Part shown: one piece after another, positions 1 through 13,500 of the stretch | Layout of the letters: the number at the start of each line of letters is the position of its first letter | Numbering within the stretch: position 1 is the first letter of the stretch | Assembly (NCBI GenBank): GCA_947652605.1 | Contig: OX393576.1 | Span: forward strand, 65,200,966 to 65,264,965 | Length of the DNA: 64,000 nt | From: Elmis aenea | Taxonomy: Eukaryota; Arthropoda; Insecta; Coleoptera; Elmidae | Direction: 5' to 3' | Program-made: the position numbers and the translations under genes | Notes under the pieces: model-generated | What the model was told of the DNA's origin: nothing | The model's database searches: none | Seen by the model: the letters and a program-made list of their open reading frames with translations, nothing else

Positions 1-3000
1 ACTGGTAAAATCGATTCTAGCGAATTAAAAGATATATCCCCCCTCCGTACCGTAAAACTTCATAAATCAGTTGGTAAAGCAAAGCTCACTAATGTTATTA
101 CACAAACAACTAAAAAGGTTATCCCTTTCGAAACGATTCGTCATCCTGCCGAACGAGACGATTTTAAAGCGACCGGTAACGAAACTTACGTCCCAACTAA
201 ACCTAAAATTGTACACAGGTTTGTAGAATTGTAATTCTGTAACAAATAAGTTGTTTAACTGTTTTTTTTTGTGATTTGTAGTAGTCATAACGATAATGAA
301 CTTCCAATGATAAGTGCAAAAGTGGGATCCTCGGCGGTTTCTAAACAGTCTAGCAGCAAGAGAGAGGAAGGCTGGAAAGAAGTGGTGCGAAAATCTTCTG
401 TGCAAACTGTTTCTACCACCGAATCAGGAACAAAAAAAGTTTCTGTGCCATTAAATGCGATCTCTCGTGTAATAGGCAGAGGAGGCAGCAATATCAATGC
501 CATTAGAGGTGCGACAGGGGCACATATAGAAGTTGAAAAACAAAGCAAAGGCCAGGGTGAAAGAATAATTACAATCAAGTGAGTAACTTTGATATTAATC
601 AATGGTGTAAAAAGTTAATATACAGAGTGTACAAAAAGTAACGTAACGGATCAATATCTCGTCTTGTGGCAACTTTACAAAAAAAAGTTTCGAGCAAAAG
701 TTGTTTGTGGTAATTTACTACATAACCTAAAATTATTTTCAACTATACACAGTGTTTTGTTTTTGCCTACCGATACGTCACTTTGTTTTCTAAAATAGAA
801 CACCCTGTATATTTTGCACTTTTTAGATGCAGAATTAAATTGTCTTTCAAAATGTATAGGGTTTTATGTGTCTAAAATCAATCGATTTTGAGTTATTTAA
901 GTTTTTATGAAAATTTTGACAGAAACAGGACTCTTAAGAAAATGTTAATATTTCAGAACATAGCAATTTTAGAACGAATTCCTTTGAAACTCTGTTCGAC
1001 AATAGTATCATAGTGATTGCTGACCGGTTAAAATTTTAAAATAATACACAGGGTGTTTTTTATGCTCGGTCCAATTGGTTAAACTTCAAACACGGATAAG
1101 TCAATTTTTTAAAAATAGAACACCCTATATAAAAGGAGCCACAATCAATTTTTAAAAGTACAAAATTCCTCGTGCTTCAGATGTTATAGCAAAAAATATG
1201 AAAATGTCGAATTTCTTTTTTCTTTCATAACTTTTTTGTCTTAATCAATAGAATAATTTTATTTGTACTTTCTTGAGGTACTTTTTCATGGAGAATGTAA
1301 CTGTCATTTTAGATTTTTTTTAACACCTACCATTTTCGAGATATTACCCCTAATTTCATTTTTTCTTATGGGCCGCGAAGTTGGCTCTGGAATATTTAAA
1401 TGTGCTTTTTTTTTCTCGTTTAAATAAGATATTACTTGTTATACCTATTTTAATAAACAAGTCACAAAATGAAAAAAAAACGTATTTTACCCATCACTTA
1501 TCAAACTATCTATGAAAATAAAAACAAAAAACAACTAATTAAATGCCAAATGACAGTTACTATTTGTCTGGGGTATCATTTATTAGAATTAGTTGTTTTT
1601 TGTTTTTATTTTCATAGATAGCTTAATAAGTGATGGGTAAAATACGTTTTTTTTTCATTTTGTGACTTGTTTATTAAAATAAGTATAGCAAGTAATATCT
1701 TATTTAAACGAGAGAAATAAAGCACATTTAAATATTCCAGAGCCAACTTCGCGGCCCATAAGAAAAAATGAAATTAGGGGTAATATCTTGAAAATGGAAG
1801 GTGCTAAAAAAAATCTAAAATGACAGTTACATTCTCCATGAAAAAGTACTTCAAGAAAGTACAAATAAAATTATTCTATTGATTAAGACAAAAAAGTTAT
1901 GAAAGAAAAAAGAAATTCGACATTTTCATATTTTTTGCTATAACATCTGAAGTACGACGAATTTTGTACTTTTAATAATTGATTGTGGCTCCTCTCATAC
2001 TAAGGAATAATTCATCTAATTTAAACAAACCTGTATCTCTTATAATAAGCGAGATCCCCATGCTGGAAATGTAATCTGGGACACCCTGTATAATTATTTG
2101 TCTAATATTACAAACTTGTATTTTTAAAGATGTGCATTTTTTAAATTTAAATACATTTTTGTTTTGTTTTCAGAGGATCTGCTGATGCCACTAAACAAGC
2201 TCATTCTTTAATAGCTACGTTAATTAAAGATCCCGATGTAGATATTCTGCAGATGTTACCAAAAACAAATAAATCAGTAACAGCTCCTACCACATTATGG
2301 GATAAAACTCAGCTAGGGGTATGTATATTATCATCGTTGTTTAATTGGAGCTCTAATTTTTACGTTGCTGTTGCAGACTAAAAAAGTTACTGGTAAAACG
2401 GTCACTGTTACACAAACAACAGTAACAACAACAACTGCTCAACAAAAGGCTATCGTAGTTACAGCTCCATCTGCAACACCAGTGAGGTCCACTACTATTG
2501 TGAAACCACGGGGTCCTCTGACTACCACTGTGCCTAGGGTGCCACCACGCCTTGTCGCTCAAGCCGAGAGAAACGCTGCAGCACAGTTGGCTAATACAAA
2601 AAATCTCGCATACACTACTGCTATTGTGACAGCGGGACGAGGAAGCGCTAAAGTTGTAACAACCACAGCGACCCAGACGTTTGCCGCGAAGCTTACGGAA
2701 ACGACCACTTCCAACCCCATATCGGTATCGGTGTGGATGGGAATGCAAGTAAACAAACCGAGGACATCACAGTCACTAAACGTCCCTCAGACCAACACGG
2801 GACCTTCTTCCCCTCAAGCGTCGATTCAGTCTGTCGGCCAGTCTTCGCCGAAGCATCACCGTCCAGGTCCTACTTCATCCGCACCTCCCAATATGCAGCA
2901 CTATCAAGTTACAGCCAAACTACCACCTTTCAGCGGAAGTTCCGTACAAGCTGTTAACAATACGGTTGTAGATCACGGCACTTCAAGTTCAGTCAGAGAA

Positions 3001-5600
3001 TTGCATAGCCCGATATTGGCAACAACTCAGCAGTCAGTTCAACAATCTAGTAGCCATAATGATGCAGCGTCAGTCGGTGGTCAGGTACCATCAAATATAA
3101 ATACCACCCAAGAGTATTCTCTTTTTAGCTCGATGGCTCAGCAGCCTACATGGAGGCAAGAAAGTGAATCTCATAAACCTGTTAATTTTGCTGCAGTAAC
3201 AGGAGGAGCTGCAGCTCAGCCTGCAAATACTACTAAGTTTGTGGATAATGATCCACCACGCAAAGTGGATGCGTCAAAGGCACCAGGATATAGAGGCACT
3301 GCAATGTGTTCTCCAGTATCTTCAAAAGCTAGCAGTAGCAGTACAACACCTCCTAGTATGCCAATACCAAATTATCAAAACTATGCCGAACCACCAAAAA
3401 GTCAACCTGTGCTACCAATTGGTAGTAGCATGGTACACAACAGACCAACTTCGCAGTCAAATCACCATGACATGTCTGCTAATCACTATTATTCAAGTGC
3501 AGAACTTTCGTCTCGTACCATGCATCTGACACATTCGGATACAAATTTATACAAACCGAACGTGGCGAATTTTCCGGATGCAACACCTACAATGTTAAAC
3601 ATGCCATCCAGTGATCCCCAACAGCACTTACTAGCTTCATACCATCAATCCGGTTCGATGCAACATCTGAATTACTCTCAACAACAGCAACAAACGACTC
3701 CGATTAGCACTGCATCTGTTAGTATGTCTCGTTTGAATCCGAAAGCTCCAGATTTTTCCAGTTCCATGCACACAATGCCCAATAAGCAAGCGCCGCAAAT
3801 GTATAACGGTTACTCGATGGGAAACCAAAATGTTAATCATCAAGTGGGGAAATCGGGTATGGGTAATTACCACAGATCGAATGTAGCGTTGCCGCAGAAT
3901 CGTTGGACGTTGATGCAACTGCAACAGCCGTTCACACAACAACATACGGAACTTATCAGCGGAATGGCTGGAATGACAATTCAAGGTATAGCAAGAGCTA
4001 CTGGCGGAGAAATTCTAGAGAACGGAGCGGAACTTGGAAACGTTAATAGTTCTCCGGCGATGTCTCCCAATTTACCGGCTCCACATATACATCTTGCCGA
4101 TCATTATATTGAAGATCGTAAACCCCAACCCATTGGCACAGAAAGAGCTCGCAAATCACATCATCCTATAGCAGATAATAACTGGATATTAGGAAACGAG
4201 TCTAAAATGGTTGTTGGTCGTCCCTGGACAGGTAGCACAAGTTTAGATCATTATCCCATGCTTAGAAATCAAATGGATGGGGCAGATTATATATCCCAAC
4301 CAATGGATTCTTTCCAGGTAAGAAATAATTAAGTTAATTACTGTTTATAGGTTGTGAGTTACAATAGAATTTATGTGCCTGAAGCGCTAGTTCAAATTGT
4401 TTATAAATTTTTTTGTCTTGATAATAAGTAAAAAAATACAATAAAATCACAGATTGCTACATGAAAAAACGATGAACAATTAATTGCAAAATTAAAACAT
4501 TGTTAAGTAGTGGTGTATTCAGGGTGTCCCACAAGGGATTACCGATAATAATTTTTTTCATGTGTCCCTTCATATACAGAGTGTCCCAAATATAGTGACC
4601 AGCATGGGGATCTCTATCGTAAGAGATACAGACTTGGTTAAATGGGTCAAAATTATCTATGATTCAAGAGCAACTGTTCTATGAAAAAAAACTTGAAAAA
4701 AATCAATAGTTTTTGCGCTATTGATGTAAAACAAAACACATCAGGTTTTTAATTTCTGCTTATAACTTGCTTAATTGAAATCACACTCAAAATATTGTTC
4801 GACATTATTTGGGCACTTTTTTGCGTATATTTGAAATTTGTCAACAAATTCTACCTACCTTCATTTGTTTTTGTTTTTTTAACATCAACTTTCTCATTTT
4901 AAATACGGCTAATGTCAAAAAAACAAAAACAAATGAAGATAGGTAAAATTTGTTGACAAATTTCAAATCTACGCAAAAAAGTGCCCATATAATGTCGAAT
5001 AATATTTTGAGTGTGATTACAAATAAGCAAGTTATAAGCAGAAATTAAAAACCTGATGTGTTTTGTTTTTCATCAATAGCGCAAAAGCTATTGATTTTTT
5101 TCAAGTTTTTTTTTCATAGAACAGTTGCTCTTGAATCATAGATAATTTTGACCCATTTAACCAAGTCTGTATCTCTTACGATAGGGATCCCCATGCTGGT
5201 CACTATATTTGGGACACTCTGTATATGAAGGGACACATGAAAAAAATTATTATCGGTAAAAACGTTTTATTTAGGTCCTAAACATTCGATTTATGCAAAA
5301 ATTAGGGAAGACATACCTTGTGGGACACCTTGTATTTTATTTTTTGTAAAATTTCTGTTTCTTAAATTATGTAATTATTAGCAGCATGGTGTGCCATTAG
5401 AGAATCCACACACCTACTCCGGCAGAGCACCTTTCCAACCTTACCTAGTTCAACAACAACAAATGGGTAATATGCGGCCCCTAGATTTTGTTCCAGATTC
5501 TCTAAAATTGGACCATTCAGCATGGGAAGGGTCTAGGCCAAATATGACTGACCTTCAAGACAAACCACATGTACGTAATAACTTGAATGTGATTGAATAA
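1..5600 (+). CDS. mask: mask (ankyrin-repeat and KH-domain protein), 3' exons, 5' part outside window
   Basis: These are the last exons of the Mask/ANKHD1/ANKRD17 family, large cytoplasmic scaffolds that act with Hippo-Yorkie and receptor tyrosine kinase signalling. The exons read in frame as <1-218, 282-578, 2174-2318, 2377-4317 and 5382 (or 5385)-5570/5600. Introns have GT-AG ends and lengths of 63, 1595, 58 and about 1064 bp. The KH domain starts in exon 2 (valine-rich strand, then VIGRGG, the GXXG loop) and finishes in exon 3 (GSADATKQAHSLI), so a 1.6-kb intron splits it. Exon 4 (647 codons) is low-complexity, rich in Ser, Thr, Gln and Pro, as in family C-termini. The ankyrin repeats must lie upstream of base 1. 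The C-terminus is uncertain: frame runs to TAA at 5598-5600, but a strong GTACGT donor at 5571 could splice to candidate acceptors near 5798, 5808 or 5826. The family call is firm; the end is not. Confidence 0.9.
620..2095. repeat. compound foldback repeat in mask intron 2
   Basis: This fills most of the intron that splits the KH domain. 622-1135 is a single-arm element beginning with an acagagtgt-type tip; a relative lies in reverse orientation at 56690-57160. 1136-1994 is a large palindrome with arms of about 400 bp (1136-1545 and 1585-1994) around a short centre near 1565. The right side continues to 2095 through a GATCCCC box and a CACCCTGTA tip. The left arm lacks the matching outer end, so the other element appears to have replaced or interrupted it. 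A single-arm relative is at 30658-30975. No coding capacity is visible. Confidence 0.8.
4520..5333. repeat. foldback repeat in mask intron 4
   Basis: An imperfect palindrome has outer ends CAGGGTGTCCCAC and GTGGGACACCTTG and a second pair of nested tips at 4578 and 5215 (CAGAGTGTCCC / GGGACACTCTG). The arms are about 330 bp and meet near 4900. The right side carries about 50 extra bases near 5262-5310. A partial relative is at 61246-61530. It is non-coding and occupies most of the intron. Confidence 0.85.
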
Positions 5601-7582
5601 AATGTACTTAATTAAATATAAATATTGGTTTAGGGTTGGACTGGGTTGACCAAGTGGAACCAATAATCGTTTTCATCAACATCGATTACTTCTATAAGCA
5701 TTTTTTAAAGTCCATTTATGCTGAAACTAGCTTCTATCTTTGTGATGTTTGGGATACAGTTTTGCGATAGAATAATATCGTAGTTTTTGTTTTCTAGTTA
5801 TATCCAGTTATGTCTGTGCAAGCAGCTGGTTTGGAGCTCATTTTACAAGCCGTGGTTTAATAGCCATGTGCTCTATCTGGATTTGATGTACATAAAGTTC
5901 AGATTGTCCTTCTGTAACTGTAGTACATATTTGCATGTCTTGTTTGTTTGATAACTGCTTATAGTTTATCACTGTAACTATGTTACTCGATTAATTTTTG
6001 TAGCAGAATTTCGAACATGATTGAAATCAGCTTAATTAGTTGCGATCAAACCAAGCTGATTCAGCTGAGGTTAGACATACACTAAACAAATATATATCGT
6101 AGTAGTTGCGCAGTGGTGTCGAGGGATTGGCGATAGGGGCAAACGAACTTGTGATTTAATTATTTGTTCTCTTATCATCTTTATTTTCTTTCATACATGT
6201 GTAAGGCAGTGCTTGTATGCAGCACATAAAGGGTTGCTCCAAGCACAAGCACTCAGTGGGTATCGCTGACTCCCATGAATCTGTAGGGTTATAATTATAC
6301 GGAATTATGTAATATTGCTTGTACATGAAGACTTAAATATATCTTTATGCACTGTAATTAGATTTTATTTTAATCATTACCTATACCTATATAAACTCCC
6401 AGTACCAATAGGTATGAGTAGTTAGCATGCAAACCATTTAAATGAAAAATTCACATTTGTGATTTGTCTCAGTCCATGCATTATCACAAATTAGTTGTTA
6501 GATTCATTCACCTAAACAATTTGCTTAAAGAAACTTAAAATGTATGGCTATCGGCTATCATGTGATAACGTGTCTTATCGATAAAGATTCTTTACAATTC
6601 AAAACTAACTGCACCTCTGTAAATTTAATTTGTTGCTGGGCTCAAATTGCTCAAAACCAATTCTTTATAACTCCATTATTAAAATAAATATTTAGTTTTT
6701 ATTCAAAATTCATGATGCCCTAGTACTGTTAACTTCAGAAATTTATTTTTGAATCATAAATAGTATCATTTAGCCATAATTGTATTTTAAGTAAAAACTC
6801 GATTGTTATAATAGATATTTTGTTTTTTTATTCAAGTTTACGATTGCTCTAGTATTGTTGCTTGAGAAATTTATTTTTGAATCATGTAAATAGTATCGTT
6901 TAGACATTATTGTATTTTAACTAGAAATTGTGTGTTGTTTTTTTGTTAAGACTTACTGTAAAACCAATACTTTAATAACTCGGTCGTTACAATAAACAGT
7001 TTGTTTTTTATTCAAGTTTGCGATTGCTCTAGTACTGTATACCTCAGAAATTTATTTTTGAATCAAACATATTATCGTTTAGCTATTGTATTTTTATTTG
7101 AATGCAAATGCTTGCATTTTTCAAAACATTGAATTTCAAATGAACTTGTACAAAACATAACTTATAAAAATGTCCCTACAATCAATCTGGCGTCGACAGC
7201 TGATTTCGAGATATTTTGCTCGTCAATTTCTAGTACGAGAATTCGAATATTGAGGATCAGGTTCACAGAAGTTGCAAGAGGTATTCCACTGTTTTTGGGG
7301 TGCTAAAGATATTCGAACCTTAAGTTGGCACCCTTACGTCGTTCGTGTTTTGACAGCGGTAAACGTCAAATAATGTTCAAAATTCAAAAAATTAAACAAA
7401 TGAATTAAATCAACCAAATGCAGGTAAAAATTTTGTGCAAAACTCGTGTACTAAAATTATTTATGCAGTATTGGGCATGTTTTGTAATAATGTATGAAAC
7501 AAGTTACTGTTAAAACAAACAAAATAGGTTTTAAGTACCGTGAACCAAAATAAATAATATTTTTAGTTAGACTTATTAAAAA
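5601..7582. other. mask 3' UTR/intergenic region, with a diverged tandem triplication
   Basis: No gene is supported here. Possible alternative terminal mask sequence lies at 5798-5990. AATAAA at 6683-6688 is one candidate polyadenylation signal. Three diverged copies of a unit of about 150 bp lie at about 6650-6790, 6791-6950 and 6960-7110. Each runs from a TTATAACTC-like start through TTATTCAA and AGAAATTTATTTTTGAATCA to ATTGTATTTT. The last 200 bases before 7583 should hold the Msh5 5' UTR and promoter, but no core element is convincing. Confidence 0.55.
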
Positions 7583-10500
7583 ATGACCAACGTTAATAGC
7601 AGTAATCGTTCTGTTCAGTTACCTGAGGTATTATTTACTGTTACCCAAAATGGACTTTCGTTTTCCAACAATTGCAATGCAGGGAATGATACTAACTTGC
7701 ATAATGGTGAAAACATGTCAAATATAGAAGAAATCACAGGAACAGACACTGTTTTATGTATATTATGGAAAAATTCTAAATTAGGAGCAGCCTATTACAA
7801 GATCAGTGATCAGCTTGTAAGCATATTATAATTAAAATGTAGGCAAACATTTTTCTGATACAAAATTATTTTACAGTTGTGCTTTTACAGCGAAATCATT
7901 GACATGCAACCACAATATTTAGCAATGAGATCTTTGGTTAGAGAAGTCAATCCACGCCACATAATTACTATGGGAACACCCTGTGATCAGTTTGTAAAAG
8001 TGCTAATTGATGTTTTAAATGGTGAAGACGATCAAACTATTAATTCAAATCAAGTGAAAACTGTACCATCAAATTTGTCTCTCATATCATTCAAGGACTA
8101 TTGTAAGATTTAAGCAAAACTTGAGTTTAAATAAACTTGGTATGTTGTTTCGTTACATGTACTTTTTAGCGTATGATTTATGTGAATACAAAATTTATGA
8201 CCTCAAATTATCATCTGAACCAGAAAACATAGCAAGTATAGCAAGGACCGTGTATCTTCACTCTCTAATTGAATTTGACTCCAAACTCTCAGTACATGCT
8301 TTAGGCGCATTAATAAAATTTACAGAAAAAAATTGGGCCCATTTAAATCCAGAAGGAAGTAATCAGCTTTGTTTTGCCCATATAAGCTCTGTGTCTCTGT
8401 AAGTTAGATGATTTAATTTGTTAAAAGGTTATTGACTGTCTACTTCGAACATCAGCTCTAAGCAACAGACCAAAGCGATTGTTTTCTCAACTAATAAGTC
8501 TAATTAATGTGGTGGGTACATCGCTTCAGATGATTTCTGATAACTACAGTTATAATCAATAACATGCAACTTATATGATGTATAGAATTACATACATTGC
8601 GTTTTGTTTGCATTTTGGTAAACAGCTTATTCAAGAATGCGCAAAAAATGTTTGTATTTCAAATTTCTTAGTTTAATGTTTCATCTGTTTGAATTAAAAG
8701 CTAATGGAAAAAAGGGGTGCAGCTGATTTTGTTTTTCTCATGGTAGTTGGGGAGATTTCGCGACTTTTTAAATTTGGTTATGTATTAAAATTGCGTTATA
8801 CTCCATGTATCCATTTTTAAATGTTTTAGTGTCAATCATGTATTTATGGATCGTAATACTTTTAATGCTTTACAAATTTTTAAAGTGTGTAAACATGATG
8901 CTAGCTTTAAACATGGCGGTGGACAGTCTTCTAACAAGGAAGGAATCAGTATTTTTAAACTATTCTCACAGCACTGCAAATCGAAATTAGGCTGCGTTTA
9001 TCTAAGGTTCGCATGAAACGTATTACCGCAGGTTATTGAAATTATTTTATGTTCGCTATTTAAGAAATGTTCTGTCGCATCCTATCAAGAATATTGATGA
9101 ACTGAATAAACGACTAGATTTTATTGAGTTCACCATGATTCCAAACAATCAAGGATTTATCGAAAGTCTGCAAGACAACATTAAAAAGCTTTCCGACATT
9201 AATGTGAGTTATATAGTTTTCTCTATAAAACTAGTAGAATTAATACTTTTGTATATTGCTACTTTCAGAGAGTTATTGTTAAAATACAGAATTCCAAGGG
9301 TAACTTGCAAGACTGGGATATCCTTAATAAGGTATAACGTGCCAATAAAATTTAGACAGTACGTGATAGCAAAAAAAAATTTTCAGACAATTTATCACAT
9401 TCTTTTTTTGAACGAATTGTGTGGTCCGTATCGTGCGTCATCTTTATTTTTAAGAGAATTGGATGAAGTAGTAACAGCAAATTTATACGATTTACAAAAT
9501 TCTCTTGACAGTACTATAGATTTCATAAATTCAAGAAAATATCAGAGACCATCGATAAAATTTGGTTTAGATGAGGATTTGGATAAAAGTAAGTAAACAG
9601 TGCGCACATGCACTGTGTTATGTTTAACAGTAATTTAATTTGTATGTAGAAAAACTGAAACTTCAAGATATGGCTAAACATATTGCGGTAGCTGCTAGAT
9701 TTGCTGCAAGTCAACTTCCAGATTACATACAAGAGTGTTCTGTTGTGTACATTCCTGAAATGGGTTATCTTGTGGCACTCAAGGAGTGGGGCACTTTTCG
9801 CTGCAATAATCAGCTCGAAGATTTAGGATTTCAATTTATGGTAAGTTTAAAACTACTCAATTTGAGTACAGGGCGAGTCACAACGGACACCACGGAGTTT
9901 TATGGCGAAATATTCTCCAACTTCTGGCGCAGTTAGATTGTGTAAGTCAATAAGGGCTTTATTTTAAAAATATTTTCAAACATACAGGGTGCTCCAAAAA
10001 AGAGTGGCATATCAAAGTTATACTTTTTCTTATTGAACACCCTGTATATTTTTACATTTTAGGATTCCTCTTCAGTTTACTTCAAAAAATGTAAAAGGTT
10101 ATACACAAAAAATCATGCCAAAAATGTCTTTAAAGTTTTTTTCTATCTTTTCGTTTAAGCGAGATATTTAAAATTTTTGAAAAGTGCCAAAAATCGGTTT
10201 TGGGCTATATTTCGAAAATTAAAAAAGATATCAAAAATCTGTTTACGGCAATGAATTTCTCTCGAAAAAATAAATCGAGACTATGTACTTAGTTTTTTTC
10301 TATCTCTTATGATAACCGAGATACCCTGTATGGTCATCGAAAATAGGCCACCCTGTCTGTATTTTCATGAAAATGCAATTGTCACGAAAACGGTTGACTT
10401 TAGACCCATATAACCTTATATATTTTTCGAAGTAAATTTAAAGAGAAATCCAAAAATGTAAAAATATACAGGGTGTTTCATAAGAAAAAATTAAACTTAG

Positions 10501-13500
10501 ATATGCTACTCTTTTTTCAGCACCCTGTATGTTTAAAAATATTTTTAAAATGTAGCCCTTATTGACTTACACAATGTAACTGTGACAGAAGTTGGAGAAT
10601 ATATGCCGTTTCGCCATAAAACTCCGTGGCGTCCGTCGTAACTCACTCTGTAGAATTTTGCAACAGAGTAAAATATGAGATCATCCAAAGGTTAATTTTG
10701 TAACATGACAATAAGAACTTTTTGGAGCATACAGAATGATCTCTTACCATTCACCATTTGTGAAAAATGAACGTTTTGCAGAGTGTATGTTTTAACTCTG
10801 CAAGTATCAATTTTAGCAAATTTCACCGAACCTCTTAGCATCCCTTTAAAATAATTTCTAGAAGCTTGAGCCTTTTTGACTTTCTTTACTTTTTTTCAGT
10901 TCACAGTACATGGTACCCTACATTATAAGAATGCAATGTGTCGAGGTGCAGTAAATAAGCTAAATTTTTGAGGCCTTCTGTGTCACTTTTTGTTTTAGAA
11001 ATGGATCGACATATTGGTACAATACACGACGATATAATTGCACATGAAAATAGGATTATTCAGCGACTATCTGGATTCGTATTAAGATATCAGCAAGATA
11101 TTCGCCGACCATTACAAATAATAGCGTTTATCGATTGGTAATTTTACTAAGCAACATTATGTCTGAAGATTGTTATACTCTTTCTAGCTTAATTTCAATG
11201 TCTAAAGTGGCCAAAGACAAAGGGTACGTCCGCCCATTACTTAACGACAATAATGTTCATGAAATAGAAGATGGACGGCATCCATTGTTGGAGTTACATG
11301 GACCTAACTTTGTTCCAAACAGCTATAAATCTGGAGGTGATAATAGTCGCTTGAAGATTATCACAGGGCCAAACGCTAGTGGTAAAAGCGTTTTTTTGAA
11401 ACAAAACGCCCTTTTAATATACCTTGCACATATTGGTTCATTTTTACCTGTAAAATTTGCAAATATTAGCATGATTCATAGCATACATTCTAGAATTCAT
11501 GCTGTGGAATCGGCGTCTATCGAATTATCTGCATTTATGATAGATCTTTCTCAAGTGAGTATAACTATTCCTTTGTCCACTTTAAACTGATAGGCTTCTA
11601 TTACCTGATGATTGTTGATTATGAAAATAGTATTGCCTATCTTTATCAACCTCGCATGATTCTGGATATAATTATACTTTTCTGTAGAACAGAATTTATG
11701 GCATAATTATATATTATGGTACATGTTTCTCAACCTTTTTGTTGCACAACCCAACATTTTTGTTTATAATTGTACCCAAATATAAAGTTTTAAAAAACCT
11801 GGTAGACCAGAATCACTGTATTTGATATAAATATATAAAATTATGCATATACAGGGTGTTTCTTAAATATTGCAAAAAATTCGGGTGGTAAATCTTAATC
11901 AAAAATGAAGGGGGTGGGCTTTTATATATATTTTTTTCCCTTAGATGTCACCTTTCGGAGTTACACACGCACCCCTAAAACGAAGTGGTAAAATTAGGTT
12001 TTTATTTTATTTCTCAAATTTGGAGATGTGCAGGAAAATGATATTTGGTAGATGTTTTGTTCTAATTAAAAGGTTTCTCATAGTTATATTTTTAATCATC
12101 TCCCACCTTCACAAGAGGCTGAAAAGTGCGACCCCTGTTGGTTTTTTTATCAGAACTTTTTGGTGGGTTGAAATTTTGCAATTTTGCAATTTTTCTTTGA
12201 AAGCTTGATTTTTTTTTGTAAACTTATTCTAATCTTTAACTTTGCCTGCAAAATCTAATTATAAATTATAATAAATTCGGGAGGTAATTCCTTATCGATT
12301 AAGGGGGGTTTTTATATGATATTTTTCCCTTAGACGTCCCCTTCCGGAGTTACCCCCCCCTAAAGAGGAGCGGTAAAATTAGGTTTTAATTTAATTTTTC
12401 AAATTTGGAGATGTGCAGGAGAATGATATTTGGTAGATGTTTTGTAGTTATTAGAAGGTTTCTCATAGTTATATTTTTAATCAACTCCCACCTTCACAAG
12501 GGGCTGAAAAGTACGTCCCCTTTTGGTTTTTATCAGAACTTTTTAGAGGCTTGAAATTTTGCAATTTAAAAGATTGATTTATTTAAAAACTTTAATTTTT
12601 AACTGTTTTAAAATAATTCATTACCCACATACAGTGGGGTAGGCAGGATGCTTCCATGGGGGGGGGTTAATAAACGCAAAAAGGACTGAGGACCTTTTTT
12701 TTTAGGTCACCACTCTCTTTCGAGTTTTTTAGTAGCAGGATGTTTGATGGTTTCATCATGGAGGGGTTATAAACAATAAAAAGAGCTGTAGACCTTTTTT
12801 TAGCTCAAAATTTACAGTTCTTCGGCTCTATAACGACTTATTGAGAACCTTTAGGGGGGTTCTGACCCCTACCTACATATTGTTTAAAAGAATATCTCCT
12901 GTAGGTGGGAAATATTGGAAGATTTCTTTTAATTTTAATAAATTATTCTGTATAAATTGACATGCATCTAAAGTTTACTTCTGAGTTATCATGTCCTCAT
13001 CCTCACTCATTTGTAAGAATGATGGAAACATCAAAACAATCCTTTTTACCTTTGTTTAACCACCAGAGGTCAAGTTTTGTACCAAAAGCTTTTATTTTAT
13101 TAAACAAATTAAAACATTGGTTTGATTTCCTTGCATTGACAAATTTAAATTGTTCATCAACACAAATATGTCAACTAGATCAGTGGCATATGCAGAAAAA
13201 TATTTCAGGGGGAGGATATTCTTTTAATTTGCAAAAATAATACTTATTTCAAACGAGGCATAGTAATAGCGAAATCAGAAAATGATCTAGGAGGCTAGAC
13301 ACAAAAAGTGAGTTGTAAGAATGAGTTACGGGGGTCCAGGGGGCCGGTTGTCCCCCGGGTAACAGCGCCATAGGCAATTTTTTTTAAATTTTCAAGGTCA
13401 AACGTACACAAAAATAGCATTTATGAGTAAAATATACAAACAATGTATTTTGTACGTATGGAAAACCAGTCTGTCACGCAATTTTGAAATACGGTAATTA

